DNA of 64,000 nt. It comes from Georgenia daeguensis (GTDB lineage Bacteria; Actinomycetota; Actinomycetes; Actinomycetales; Actinomycetaceae). The stretch's first letter is position 1, and every line of letters begins with the position of its first letter. Position numbers and translations under genes: made by a program. The notes under the pieces were generated by a model, which saw nothing but the letters and a program-made list of their open reading frames with translations, was not told the origin of the DNA and searched no databases. Location of the stretch: NCBI RefSeq assembly GCF_039537705.1, contig NZ_BAABBA010000018.1:1-64000 (forward strand), given 5' to 3'. This document shows positions 8,204 through 17,328 of the stretch, piece by piece.

Positions 8204-10045
8204 TCAGTCCGCCCAGGGCTCGAGGACGAGGGCGCTCCCGCCGCCGAACCGGGTCGGCTCCGCTGCCCCGAGCAGGCCGTCGTCGTCGAGGAACTCGATG
8301 CCGTTGACGTTCCCGATGGGATCCTCCGTCGGGGCGGGCAGGTTGTGCCCGTACGCCTTCAGCGCCTCCTGCGCCGCCACCGGCAGGCTCGCCTCGAAGT
8401 TGGTGTTCTCGCTGTTGAGGTTGTTCAGCCGCGGGGCCGCGATGGCGTCGGGCAGCGCCATGTCCAGGTCGATGAGGTTGACCGTCACCTGCAGCACGGT
8501 CGTGATGATCGTGGCCCCGCCGGGACTCCCGTAGGCCGCGAACGGCTCGCCGTCCGGGTCGAGGACGATCGTGGGGCTGATGCTGCTGCGGGGCCGCTTC
8601 CCGCCGTCCGGGGAGTTGGCCAGGCCGGGGTCGGTGGCGAAGTCCGTCAGCTCGTTGTTGAGCAGGAACCCGTACCCGTCGACGGCGATGCCGCTGCCGC
8701 CGATCTCCTCGATGGTGAAGGTGAGGGCGACGACGTTGCCCCACCGGTCCGTCGTCGTCAGGTGCATGGTGGACCCGGAGGCGGCCGCCGAGGCGAGGAC
8801 GACGCCGTCGTCGGGAGCCCCTTCCGGCGTGCCGGCGGGCACGGGCTTCTCGGTGGCCGCGAACGGCTCGAGGATGAGCTCGCGGCGCTCGTCCGCGAAC
8901 TCCTGGGAGAGCAGGCCCTCGACGGGGACGTCGACGAAGTCGGGGTCCCCGAGGTACTTGCCGCGGTCGGCGAACGCGAGCGCCTCGGCCTCGACGAGCA
9001 GGTGCAGCACGTCGTGCTCGGGCAGCTCGGAGAGCTCGTACCCCTCGAGGATGTTCAGCGCCTCCCCCACGGTGGTGCCGCCGGACGACGGCGGGCCCAT
9101 CCCGAAGACCGTGTGGTCGCGGTAGTCCACCTCGGTGGGCTCGCGCCACTTCGCCTCGTAGTCGTCGAGGTCCTCCAGCTCCATCAGCCCGGGCCGGACG
9201 TTGCGGGTGGCACCCTCGGCGACCGGGGGCTCCTGGACCGTGTCCACGATCGCCTCGGCGATCTCGCCCTCGTAGAAGGCGTCCGGGCCCTCCCGGCTGA
9301 TCAGCTTGTAGGTCCTGGCGAGGTCCGGGTTGCGGAAGATGCTGCCCTCCTCGGGCGCGGCGCCGTCGACGAGGAAGGTCTCGGTCGAGGAGGTGAAGTC
9401 GCGGAAGATCTCCAGGTTGTCCTCGGTCCGGTCCACGTACTCGGCGTCGACGACGAACCCGCGCTCGGCCACCACGCGCGCCGGCTGCAGCAGCTTGTGC
9501 AGCGGCATGGTGCCGTACTCCTCCAGCGCCAGCTCCCAGCCGGCCACGAGCCCGGGGACGCCCTGCGAGAGCCCGGAGACCCGGCGCTCGTCGTACGGGA
9601 TGGGCTGGCCGTTCTCGAGGAACACCGTGGGCGGCGTGGCCAGCGGGGCGGTCTCGCGGGCGTCGATGGAGGCGACCTCGTCCTCCTCGGCGTCGTAGAT
9701 GAGGAAGAACCCGCCGCCGCCGATGCTGCCGTCGTACGGCCGCGTGACGCCGAGCATCGCGGAGGCGGCGATCGCGGCGTCGACGGCGTTGCCGCCCTTC
9801 TCGAGGACCTCCAGGCCCGCGGCGGTCGCGTACGGGTCCAGGGTGGTGACGGCGCCGCCGTAGCCCGTGGCGACGGACTGCTTGTCCGGCGGGTGGACGG
9901 CACCGTGGTCGTCCTTGTCGCCGTCGCCGTCGCCCTTGCCGTGCGCACCCGCCGGGCTCGCCCCGACGGCGAGCGCGACGACGAGCGTGAGAGCCATGAC
10001 CAGCAGCGCGAGGAGCCGTCCTCGGCGCAGCGCGGATCCAGACAT
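8204..10045 (-). CDS. ggt: Gamma-glutamyltransferase, secreted precursor
   Basis: The product is 613 aa when started at 10045, which follows GAGGGGAAC and opens a signal peptide (LLALLVMALTLVVALAVG, then ASPAGA). The proenzyme normally cleaves itself before a Thr into large and small subunits; here that Thr is in GSTMHLTTTD (about residue 425), and the downstream GSGIAVDGYGFLLNNEL and PRSSISPTIV are conserved substrate-pocket segments. N-terminal landmarks include GGNAVDAAIAAS and DGSIGGGGFFL. The enzyme transfers or hydrolyses gamma-glutamyl groups of glutathione or polyglutamate outside the membrane. The Thr is followed by Met-His rather than Thr-His, a mild deviation. The His/Asp/Gly-rich stretch after the signal peptide is a linker. 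Confidence 0.92.
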   Translation of the reverse strand: MSGSALRRGRLLALLVMALTLVVALAVGASPAGAHGKGDGDGDKDDHGAVHPPDKQSVATGYGGAVTTLDPYATAAGLEVLEKGGNAVDAAIAASAMLGVTRPYDGSIGGGGFFLIYDAEEDEVASIDARETAPLATPPTVFLENGQPIPYDERRVSGLSQGVPGLVAGWELALEEYGTMPLHKLLQPARVVAERGFVVDAEYVDRTEDNLEIFRDFTSSTETFLVDGAAPEEGSIFRNPDLARTYKLISREGPDAFYEGEIAEAIVDTVQEPPVAEGATRNVRPGLMELEDLDDYEAKWREPTEVDYRDHTVFGMGPPSSGGTTVGEALNILEGYELSELPEHDVLHLLVEAEALAFADRGKYLGDPDFVDVPVEGLLSQEFADERRELILEPFAATEKPVPAGTPEGAPDDGVVLASAAASGSTMHLTTTDRWGNVVALTFTIEEIGGSGIAVDGYGFLLNNELTDFATDPGLANSPDGGKRPRSSISPTIVLDPDGEPFAAYGSPGGATIITTVLQVTVNLIDLDMALPDAIAAPRLNNLNSENTNFEASLPVAAQEALKAYGHNLPAPTEDPIGNVNGIEFLDDDGLLGAAEPTRFGGGSALVLEPWAD

Positions 10046-10153
10046 GTCCGTTCCCCTCGACGGCGCCAGGTCCTCCTCGACCCGGCGGTGGTGGGGCAGA
10101 CGGTAGCCGCGCACGCTTCCCGGCGGATCAGCCCTGAGGGATGAGACGGCGCG

Positions 10154-11761
10154 TCAGCGGATCGTCACCGAGCGGTCGAACCAGGTCAGGACCTTCTCGG
10201 AGCCGAACGGCCAGAGGCTCCCCAGCGCACCGGCGGCGTCCTTGCCGAACGTGGGCAGACCGGGCAGGTTCGGGCCGGCGGAGACGGTCCGGACGGGCGC
10301 GTCGTCGGGAAGCCCGCCGAGGCGCCGCGCGGCGGCGAGCCCGGCGTCGAGGTCGCCGAGCTCGTCCACGAGGCCGATCTCCTTGGCGTCGCGCCCGCTC
10401 CAGATCCGGCCGCGCCCGATCTCGTCGACGCGCTCGCGGCCGAGGTTGCGGCCGGCGGCCACGCGGTCGACGAACCGCACGTACACCTCGTCCATCATCT
10501 TCTCCGCCCACGCGCGCTCGTCGTCGGAGAAGGGGCGGTGCGGGCTCTCGAACAGGGCGCGGTCCCGGCCGACCACCTCGGGCCGCAGGCCGTGCCGGTC
10601 GTCGAACTGGGACAGGACCGGCTTGCCGACCACGACGCCGATGCTGCCGGTGATGGTGTAGGGGTCGGCGACCACGTGGTCCGCCTGCGCGAGGACGTAG
10701 TAGCCGCCGGAGCCGGCGACCTCGCCCATGACCGCGACGACCGGCTTGGTGCACCGGGCGACGGCGCGGCACACGAGGTCCGAGGCGAGGGCGGAGCCGC
10801 CGGGCGAGTCGACGAACAGCACGATGGCACGGGTGTGCTCGTCCCGGTCGGCCTTGCGCAGGGCAGCGACGACCGAGTCGGACCCGGACATCGGGCCGGG
10901 GAGGAACGGCAGCGGCGGCGTGCCCCGGGAGCGGCCCGAGACGATCGGGCCGACCACCGGCACGACGGCGACGCCGTCGGCCTTCCGGCCGACCTTCCGC
11001 ACCGTCAGGTCGGGCATCAGGAGCTCGACGGTGCGGCCCCAGTGCTGGTCGACCGGGGTGACGATCTCGTCGTCGTACGCGATCCGGGTGACCAGCCCGA
11101 CGTCGAGGAGCTGCTGGGCGTTGGTCAGCGTCGTCTCGAACAGCGACTCGTCGTCGGCGCCCCGCGCCCGCGGGACGTGCGTGAGCCAGCTGTGCTCCGC
11201 GGAGCGGAGGTAGGCGGTGAGCTGCTCGCGGTTGTACTCGTCCATGTGGTCCTCGGAGAACCGGGTCAGGGCGGACTTGTACTCCCGGATGCGCAGGTTC
11301 TCGAAGGTGATGCCGTGCCGGCCGAGGAAGGCGCCGTAGAAGACCTGCTCGGCGGCGAAGCCGGGCAGGGAGACCTCGGCGGACTCGGGGGCCACGACCT
11401 CCGTCAGCGTCGCCGTCGCCAGGAGGGTGCGCATGGTGACCTGCGGGACGTACCCGACCACGCGCTTTCTCTCCGCCAGGCGGCCCAGGGCGAGACCGAT
11501 CGCGTGCGCGGTGGCGAGCCCGGCCTTGAGGTCGCCGAGACGGACCAGCACGCCGCGCACCCACGCCGCCCTGGAGATCTTCTCCAGCCGGGCCGTGAGG
11601 GCCTCGAAGGACTCGGTCCGCTGCAGCAGGTCCTGGACGGGGGCGTTGCTGCGGTGCGTCGGGTAGTGCCCGTGGAGGTCGAGCACCACCCAGTCGGGGG
11701 CGCCGTCCCCCGCGCTCCCGCGGGCCAGGGACAGGCGCAGCTTCTCCGGCAGAGGGGCCAT
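10154..11761 (-). CDS. sppA: Signal peptide peptidase, SppA 67-kDa type
   Basis: The product is 535 aa, the length of long (E. coli-type) SppA, with two ClpP-like repeats. The catalytic dyad is visible: Lys in REYKSALT (about residue 162, N-terminal repeat) and Ser in DSPGGSAL (about residue 321, C-terminal repeat), followed by AVMGEVAGSGGYYV. Unlike most SppA proteins there is no hydrophobic N-terminal anchor, so membrane attachment would have to be peripheral, or the protein works on soluble substrates. The known role of the family is degradation of cleaved signal peptides. The ATG is preceded by TACGCT at leaderless spacing instead of a ribosome binding site. Confidence 0.88.
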   Translation of the reverse strand: MAPLPEKLRLSLARGSAGDGAPDWVVLDLHGHYPTHRSNAPVQDLLQRTESFEALTARLEKISRAAWVRGVLVRLGDLKAGLATAHAIGLALGRLAERKRVVGYVPQVTMRTLLATATLTEVVAPESAEVSLPGFAAEQVFYGAFLGRHGITFENLRIREYKSALTRFSEDHMDEYNREQLTAYLRSAEHSWLTHVPRARGADDESLFETTLTNAQQLLDVGLVTRIAYDDEIVTPVDQHWGRTVELLMPDLTVRKVGRKADGVAVVPVVGPIVSGRSRGTPPLPFLPGPMSGSDSVVAALRKADRDEHTRAIVLFVDSPGGSALASDLVCRAVARCTKPVVAVMGEVAGSGGYYVLAQADHVVADPYTITGSIGVVVGKPVLSQFDDRHGLRPEVVGRDRALFESPHRPFSDDERAWAEKMMDEVYVRFVDRVAAGRNLGRERVDEIGRGRIWSGRDAKEIGLVDELGDLDAGLAAARRLGGLPDDAPVRTVSAGPNLPGLPTFGKDAAGALGSLWPFGSEKVLTWFDRSVTIR

Positions 11762-11766
11762 GGTCC

Positions 11767-11772
11767 AGCGTA
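11767..11772 (-). promoter_or_regulatory. Leaderless -10 box (TACGCT) for sppA
   Basis: TACGCT is 5 nt upstream of the sppA ATG on the minus strand, with no Shine-Dalgarno sequence between them. Confidence 0.5.
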
Positions 11773-11880
11773 GCCAGCGGCACTCGCTCCTCGGGCCCGG
11801 ACGGAGGGTGCCGGTCCCCTCCGGAGGACGTTTCCGCTCCCTGGTGCCCGAAAGTCCCCTCGGAAGGCCCGGGCCGGGAG

Positions 11881-11896
11881 TACGTTTCGAGACGTA
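11881..11896 (+). promoter_or_regulatory. Putative -10 (TACGTT) within a small dyad upstream of the exoprotein
   Basis: TACGTTTCGAGACGTA is an inverted repeat (TACGT, 6 nt, ACGTA) that contains a TANNNT box. It lies 36 nt before the ATG at 11932, which has GGAG as ribosome binding site. It could be promoter plus operator; only the symmetry is directly seen. Confidence 0.35.
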
Positions 11897-11931
11897 CCAG
11901 CCGCAAACCCCTCCCCCTGGAGACCCCTCTC

Positions 11932-14900
11932 ATGAGAACCGCCGCGCGCGGGCGTCCCGCCCTGCTCAGATCCGTCGGGATCGCATCGACAGCTGCCCTG
12001 CTGGGAGCCCTGGCCGTGGCGCTGCCGCCGGGGGCCGCGGCCGCGCCCGTGCCGTGGGAGCACGACACGACCATCGACCTGATCGCCCTGGACAAGAACT
12101 CCGCACCGGCGCCCACCGTCGCGGACTGGGACGGTGACGGCCAGGACGACCTGGTCATCGGGCTGCGCTCCTCCGGACAGCTCGGCGGCGTCGCCGTCGC
12201 GCTGCGCGAGGACGACGGCGACCTGGCTGCCCCGGTCCCGGTCTTCGCCAGCGGCACCGCGACCAGCACCACGGGGTGGACGCTGTACATGCGCCCGGCC
12301 GTGGGTGACTGGGACGGCGACGGCGATCCGGACCTGCTCTTCGGCACCTACGCCAGCAGCAAGGGAGTCCTCCTCTGCGAGAACGTCGCCGAGGCGGGCG
12401 CACCCGTCGTCCGGGGCGAGGACTGCGTCCCGCTGCGCACGACCGCGGGCGCGCTGGTCGGCTCCACGACCGGAGCCACCGCCTACGTCTCCCCCGAGCT
12501 CGTGGACTTCGACCTCGACGGCGACCTCGACCTCCTCGTCGGCACCGGCGCCAACGCGGCGGAGAAGGCGGTGCGCCTGTACCGCAACGTCGGAAGTGCC
12601 ACCGCACCGACCCTCGGGGCCCCGGAGACGGTCGTCGCGAAGGGCAGCACCACGGGCCTGGGCGCGGAGGACTACTACGAGCCCACGGTCATCGACATCG
12701 ACGACGACGGCCGCCGGGACCTCCTCGTCGCCGGCAGCCAGGTCGGCAGTGCCCGGGAGTTCACCCTCCACCAGTGCCTGAACACCGGCACCGACGCCGC
12801 ACCCTCCTTCGCCGCCTGCTCCCCCATCCGGCTCCCCGGGCTCGTGAGCAACGTGGTCGCGGCCACCGACTGGGACCAGGACGGCTACCTCGACCTCCTG
12901 CGCGGGTTCCACTCCGGCTTCATCACCAACCCGGTCACGCTCCTGCACGGCAGCGCCCCGGACAGCGACGCCGACGGCGTCTCGGACTCCATCGACAACT
13001 GCGTGGCCGTCCCCAACACCCCTGACCTGATGCTCGACAAGGCCAACGCGGTCCAGATCGACACCGACGGCGACGGGCTCGGTGACGTCTGCGACCCGGA
13101 CGACGACGGCGACGTCGTGGTCGACACGGCGGACAACTGCCCGCTGACGACCAACGAGGACCAGTCCGACGTCGACGGCGACGCCCGCGGGGACGTCTGC
13201 GACGCGCGTGACGACCGCCCCGGCCACCCGGGCGCCGGCAGCTACGAGGCGGCGCAGGCCGACCGCATGGAGTGGGGACGCAGACCGGTCATCATGCTGC
13301 GCGCGGACGCCATGTCCGTGGGGTACCGCAGCGAGATCGCCGAGGCGCTCGCCACCGAGGCCGTCGACCGGGGGCTGCCGTTCTCCCTGGCGCTCATCCC
13401 CTGGGACACCGCGCGCCTCGCCGGCTCCGGCACCCCCGAGTTCCTCAACTCCGTGATCGACGACCCGAACTTCGAGGTGGTCCACCACGGGACCTACCAC
13501 ACGTGCGTCTACACGCCGTACGTCGAGAAGAACGGCCCCTCGGCGGCGGAGTTCGACTGTGGCATGGACGTCTCGCGCGCGTTCAACCTGCTCAAGGTGG
13601 GCCAGGACGCGATGACCGAGACGGTCGACCTGGACCGGGCGAGCCACCAGCTCACCGGGTTCATCCCGCCGACGGACGCCTACGACGACGCCGCCGGCGA
13701 GGCCATGCAGGCCGCCGGCTACAGCTGGGTCTCCTCCGCCTGGTACGCCGAGCCCGCCGGCCGGGAGGACTTCGCCTACGTCGACGACTCCGGCATGGTG
13801 CACATCCCGTGGTCGCAGATCGCGTGCGGCAACGGCGCGGCGTCCTGGACGAACTGCCAGGCACCCGTCAGCCAGGGGCTCGCCGCCCACAGCGGCGTGG
13901 ACTGCGACGTCGCCGAGCTCTGCGCCCCGACCAGGGACGGCAAGGACTACTCCGACTGGCAGCAGCACGCCGACAGCTCGCTGGCCGACCGGTGCGAGAA
14001 CGACTTCGACCGGTACGGGATGTGCGAGGTGCTCTTCGAGCTGACCTCCTACGACGGTGACTTCACGAAGGGCAGCCTGGACCCCCACGCCTTCGCCGGG
14101 TACCAGCAGACGCTCACCGAGCTCGAGGACCTGGCCGGACGCACCGGGGCGGTCTTCATGACGCTCGGCGACTACGCCGCGGCGCTGCAGGCCGAGGACC
14201 ACGTCGCTCCGGCCATCGCCGTCGCCACGCCGCAGGGCGCCGCGTACTCCTACACCGGGACGTTCACGGTGGACGTGGAGGTCTCGGACGACCTCAGCGG
14301 CGTGCACGAGGTCGCCATCACGCTCGACGGCGAGACGGTCACCGACGGCGAGAGCGTCGACCTGGCCGGTCTCGACCTCGGCGACCACGTCCTGTCCGTC
14401 ACCGCCGAGGACGTCGCTGGCAACCGGAGCACCTCGGAGGTCACGTTCACCGTGATCGACGACGTCGCACCGGAGATCACGGTCGTCAGCCCCACCGCCG
14501 GCGCGTACCTCCACCACCACACCGTCGTGGTCGACGTCGAGGTCACCGACGCCCGCAGCGACGTCACCGCGGTCGCCGTCACCCTCGACGGCGCCCCGGT
14601 CGACGACGGCGCGACGATCGACCTCCTCGATCTCGCCCTCGGGGACCACACCCTTGCGGTGGAGGCCACCGACGCGGCGGGCAACCGCTCCGGGACCAGC
14701 GTGACCTTCACCCTCGGGGCGACGATCGACTCCCTCCAGGCCACGGTGGAGCGCTACGTCGCCGACGGGTCGATCACCAACCCGGGCACGGTCACGAGCC
14801 TGCGGCAGCTGCTCGACGCCGCCGGCACGGCGATCGCGGAGGGCCGGACCGGCACCGCCGTGAACCAGCTGGTGGCGCTGGAGAACCTGCTCGCGGCGCA

Positions 14901-14979
14901 GTCCGGCAGGCACGTGCCGACCGAGGTCGCCGCGCTGCTGAGCACGGACAGTGCGGCCGTGCGGGACGCGCTCGGCTGA
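11932..14979 (+). CDS. Large secreted multi-domain protein: FG-GAP repeats, TSP3 repeats, deacetylase-like and Ig-like domains
   Basis: The product is 1015 aa with a signal peptide (residues 1-38). Five FG-GAP/VCBS-type calcium loops such as DWDGDGQDDL occur at about 64, 126, 192, 256 and 313. Thrombospondin type 3 repeats (DSDADGVSDSIDNC, DGLGDVCDPDDDGD) span about 342-430. Residues about 445-750 resemble a polysaccharide deacetylase: RPVIMLRAD, a HHGTYH segment like the NodB HxxxH motif, and a conserved IPW. Two Ig-like domains (about 767-930; VDVEVSDDLSGV and VDVEVTDARSDV) and a C-terminal FIMAH-like helical domain (about 933-1014) follow. It probably binds and remodels extracellular glycans. 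The canonical NodB TFDDGP motif is absent, so activity is uncertain. Monocistronic, with a strong terminator. Confidence 0.8.
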   Translation: MRTAARGRPALLRSVGIASTAALLGALAVALPPGAAAAPVPWEHDTTIDLIALDKNSAPAPTVADWDGDGQDDLVIGLRSSGQLGGVAVALREDDGDLAAPVPVFASGTATSTTGWTLYMRPAVGDWDGDGDPDLLFGTYASSKGVLLCENVAEAGAPVVRGEDCVPLRTTAGALVGSTTGATAYVSPELVDFDLDGDLDLLVGTGANAAEKAVRLYRNVGSATAPTLGAPETVVAKGSTTGLGAEDYYEPTVIDIDDDGRRDLLVAGSQVGSAREFTLHQCLNTGTDAAPSFAACSPIRLPGLVSNVVAATDWDQDGYLDLLRGFHSGFITNPVTLLHGSAPDSDADGVSDSIDNCVAVPNTPDLMLDKANAVQIDTDGDGLGDVCDPDDDGDVVVDTADNCPLTTNEDQSDVDGDARGDVCDARDDRPGHPGAGSYEAAQADRMEWGRRPVIMLRADAMSVGYRSEIAEALATEAVDRGLPFSLALIPWDTARLAGSGTPEFLNSVIDDPNFEVVHHGTYHTCVYTPYVEKNGPSAAEFDCGMDVSRAFNLLKVGQDAMTETVDLDRASHQLTGFIPPTDAYDDAAGEAMQAAGYSWVSSAWYAEPAGREDFAYVDDSGMVHIPWSQIACGNGAASWTNCQAPVSQGLAAHSGVDCDVAELCAPTRDGKDYSDWQQHADSSLADRCENDFDRYGMCEVLFELTSYDGDFTKGSLDPHAFAGYQQTLTELEDLAGRTGAVFMTLGDYAAALQAEDHVAPAIAVATPQGAAYSYTGTFTVDVEVSDDLSGVHEVAITLDGETVTDGESVDLAGLDLGDHVLSVTAEDVAGNRSTSEVTFTVIDDVAPEITVVSPTAGAYLHHHTVVVDVEVTDARSDVTAVAVTLDGAPVDDGATIDLLDLALGDHTLAVEATDAAGNRSGTSVTFTLGATIDSLQATVERYVADGSITNPGTVTSLRQLLDAAGTAIAEGRTGTAVNQLVALENLLAAQSGRHVPTEVAALLSTDSAAVRDALG

Positions 14980-14995
14980 TCTGGCGCTGGACGAG

Positions 14996-15032
14996 GAGAA
15001 CGTCCCCGGGGCCTGGTCCCGGGGACGTTCTC
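14996..15032 (+). terminator. Strong terminator after the exoprotein gene
   Basis: A perfect 15-bp stem (14996-15010 with 15018-15032) and 7-nt loop lie 16 nt after the stop codon. The 3' arm motif ACGTTCTCGCTCCCGCGC is then repeated in tandem up to about 15060 in decaying copies. Confidence 0.85.
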
Positions 15033-15161
15033 GCTCCCGCGCACGTTCTCGCTCCCGCGCACCTTCTTGCTCCGGCACGTTTCCGCGCTCCGGCACATGA
15101 CCGCGCTCGCCGGGGGCGAAAGGGCTGTCGCCGCGGCACCCCCGTCCGCCACGCTGGGCGC

Positions 15162-16085
15162 ATGGTCTCCATAACGGTCCAGGCCTTCCCTGAAGACGGC
15201 GACTCGTGGCTCGACCTGGCGCGGGAGGTCGAGGCCCGCGGCTTCGACGCCCTGACGACGGCGGACCATCCAGGGTCCGGCGCCGCGCCGTTCGTCGCGC
15301 TCGCCGCGGCCGGCGCGGTGACGTCGCGGATCGGCCTCGGGTCCTACGTCACCAACGGCGGCGTGCGGGAGCCGCAGCACATCGCCGCCGACGTGGCGAC
15401 GCTCGACGTCGTCTCCGGCGGCCGCGCCCGGCTCGGGCTCGGTGCGGGCCACACCCCCGCCGAGTGGCGGGCGGTGGGCCGCGAGCGGCCCGGCGTCGCG
15501 GCGCGGGTGGAGCGGAGCATGGCCGTGGTCCTCGCCGTTCGGGACCTGCTCGCCGGGGAGGAGGTCACCGTCGACTCCGAGCACCTGTCCGTGCACGGCG
15601 CGCGGCTCGACCGGCCCCGGCCCGTGCAGGAGCGCATCCCGCTGACGGTCGGGACGTCGAACTCGCGGCTGCTCCGGTTCGCCGGGAAGCACGCGGACGT
15701 GGTCGGCCTGAGCGGGACCGGGCGCACGCTGCCGGACGGCCACATGCACGACGTGCGCTGGACCGCCGACGTGGTGGACGCCCAGGTGGCGCTGGTCGCG
15801 GAGGGTGCGGCGGGCCGGCCCGTGCCGCCCGCGCTGGAGGCGCTCGTGCAGCAGGTGAGCGTGACCGACGACGCCGAGGGGGTCGCCGCCGAGATGGCCG
15901 CGCACGCCGGGGTGAGCGTGAAGGAGCTGCTCACGGTCCCGTACGTGCTGGTGGGGACGGCGGACGAGATCGTCGACGCCGTCGCCGAGCACCACCGGCG
16001 CTGGGGCATCAGCCGCTACGTGGTGCGGGTCGACGCCCTGGAGGCGATGACGCCGCTGCTCCCACGTCTTGCCGGCATCCGCTGA
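15162..16085 (+). CDS. Luciferase-like (LLM class) F420-dependent oxidoreductase
   Basis: The product is 307 aa, a single-domain TIM-barrel luciferase-like protein. The segments REVEARGFDALTTADHPG, VTSRIGLGSYVTNGG and the HIAADVATLDVVSGGRARLGLGAG block are those of the actinobacterial F420-dependent MSMEG_2516-type family (TIGR03621 as remembered). It should use cofactor F420 or FMN to oxidise or reduce a small molecule in the cytoplasm; the substrate is unknown. The gene stands alone between the terminator of the exoprotein and a small zinc-ribbon gene. The start at 15162 directly begins the first beta strand. Confidence 0.82.
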   Translation: MVSITVQAFPEDGDSWLDLAREVEARGFDALTTADHPGSGAAPFVALAAAGAVTSRIGLGSYVTNGGVREPQHIAADVATLDVVSGGRARLGLGAGHTPAEWRAVGRERPGVAARVERSMAVVLAVRDLLAGEEVTVDSEHLSVHGARLDRPRPVQERIPLTVGTSNSRLLRFAGKHADVVGLSGTGRTLPDGHMHDVRWTADVVDAQVALVAEGAAGRPVPPALEALVQQVSVTDDAEGVAAEMAAHAGVSVKELLTVPYVLVGTADEIVDAVAEHHRRWGISRYVVRVDALEAMTPLLPRLAGIR

Positions 16086-16236
16086 CCCGGCCCGAGCCGG
16101 GCGCCGCCCGCGCGGGCCGCTCTGCCTGCGCTCTCTGTGCCGTTGCGGTCCCAGGGTGAGTCGCTCCGCCCCGATGTCGGTGGTCGGGGTGACGATGAGG
16201 GGGTCAGAAGCTGGAGCCGGACGGGAGGAGCTGCAC

Positions 16237-16386
16237 ATGGCCGTCGCCACGCTGATCGAGGTCGAGCCGGACGTCGACGTCTACGCGGACCACGTCAAGG
16301 TCTGGTGCGTCGACTGCGAGGGGCCAGCGCACGAGATCGACGGGTTCTGCGAGAGCTGCGGCGAGCGGGGCCACGACCCGCTCTGA
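16237..16386 (+). CDS. Small zinc-ribbon-like protein (49 aa)
   Basis: The ATG at 16237 has an excellent ribosome binding site (GGGAGGAG, 6 nt upstream), and the longer upstream frame has none. The 49-residue product has two CxxC knuckles, WCVDC and FCESC, 13 residues apart between the second and third Cys, which suggests a single zinc ribbon. The N-terminal half is acidic and beta-prone. It ends 40 nt before the matrixin-like gene on the same strand. No family is recognised. It could be a small nucleic-acid-binding or regulatory protein. Confidence 0.6.
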   Translation: MAVATLIEVEPDVDVYADHVKVWCVDCEGPAHEIDGFCESCGERGHDPL

Positions 16387-16426
16387 TCCGGGTCCGCGGC
16401 CGCCGTCCCCCTGACACACTCCAGGG

Positions 16427-17185
16427 GTGTACGGCGCAGACCCGTGGGACCGACCCACCGCCTACGCCCCGCCTCGTCGGCAGCGGGGTCCCTACCTGCT
16501 CGCCGCCCTCGCCGTCCTTGCGGCCGGCGGCGGCGCCATGGTCCTCGCGGGTCCCGAGGGCGACCGGCTGGCCGAGGCTCCGGTGGTGGAGCCGGGCGCG
16601 GGTTCCTTCGCCTTCATCCAGGAGCAGCTCGGCGATCCCGTGACGTACAACCCGTGCGAGCCGATCCGCTACGTGGTCAACGACGCCCTCGCCCCGGCCG
16701 GCGGCGCCGGACTGGTCGTGGAGGCGCTCGCGACCGTCTCGGCCGCCACCGGCCTGGTCTTCGAGGACTCGGGCCGCACCGACGAGCCGGCCGACCCCGA
16801 CCGCCAGCCGCGGGACGTCCTGCGCTACGGCCTGGACGCCTCCCCGGTCCTCGTCGCCTGGACCGGTCCCGAGCAGGTGCCGGACCTCGCCGGCGAGGTC
16901 GTCGGCGTGGCGGGCAGCGTCTCGGAGGGGGTGGGCGGCAGCGCGATGCGCTACGTCAGCGGCACCGTCTACCTCGACGCCGCCGACCTCACCGTGATCC
17001 TGCAGCGCCCGGACGGCGCGGCCCAGGTGCGCGCGATCGTCACCCACGAGCTCGGGCACCTCGTCGGGCTCGACCACGTCGACGACCCGGGCGAGCTCAT
17101 GTACGCCGAGAACGTCGGCCGCACCGAGCTCGGTCCCGGCGACCGTCAGGGTCTCGCCGTGCTGGGGTCCGGCAGCTGCGGATAG
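16427..17185 (+). CDS. Matrixin-like (metzincin) membrane-anchored metalloprotease
   Basis: The product is 252 aa from a GTG start. A short cytoplasmic, Pro/Arg-rich stretch is followed by one membrane segment (about residues 22-42; YLLAALAVLAAGG), so the catalytic domain faces outside. The metzincin zinc motif HELGHLVGLDH lies at about 207-217, with the Met-turn in ELMYAE, 11 residues after the last His. The length fits a minimal M10/M12-like catalytic domain with no propeptide Cys switch visible. Such actinobacterial proteases are common but their substrates are unknown. The 3' end converges on the dipeptidase gene. Confidence 0.8.
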   Translation: MYGADPWDRPTAYAPPRRQRGPYLLAALAVLAAGGGAMVLAGPEGDRLAEAPVVEPGAGSFAFIQEQLGDPVTYNPCEPIRYVVNDALAPAGGAGLVVEALATVSAATGLVFEDSGRTDEPADPDRQPRDVLRYGLDASPVLVAWTGPEQVPDLAGEVVGVAGSVSEGVGGSAMRYVSGTVYLDAADLTVILQRPDGAAQVRAIVTHELGHLVGLDHVDDPGELMYAENVGRTELGPGDRQGLAVLGSGSCG

Positions 17186-17232
17186 CCGGCCGGCGTCCAT
17201 GCCGCCCCGCGGTTCTCTCCCGGCGCGCCCCT

Positions 17233-17302
17233 GTGAGGACCCCCATTCGCGCTGAGGGCCGCATCCCATTCAGCGGTCCTCGGCACAGACGGTGGTCCTC
17301 AC
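17233..17302 (+). terminator. Long inverted repeat between convergent genes
   Basis: GTGAGGACC (17233-17241) and GGTCCTCAC (17294-17302) are perfect 9-bp arms, with an inner CGCTGA/TCAGCG pair. The position between two convergent genes suggests a bidirectional terminator. There is no T run. Confidence 0.4.
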
Positions 17303-17328
17303 GGCGCTGACGTCCGGGCCCGCGCCCC

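Noticed and set aside
11404..15096. Minus-strand open frame of 1230 codons overlapping the exoprotein
   Set aside because: The plus-strand exoprotein has clear repeats and motifs; the minus frame is low-complexity and runs into sppA out of frame.
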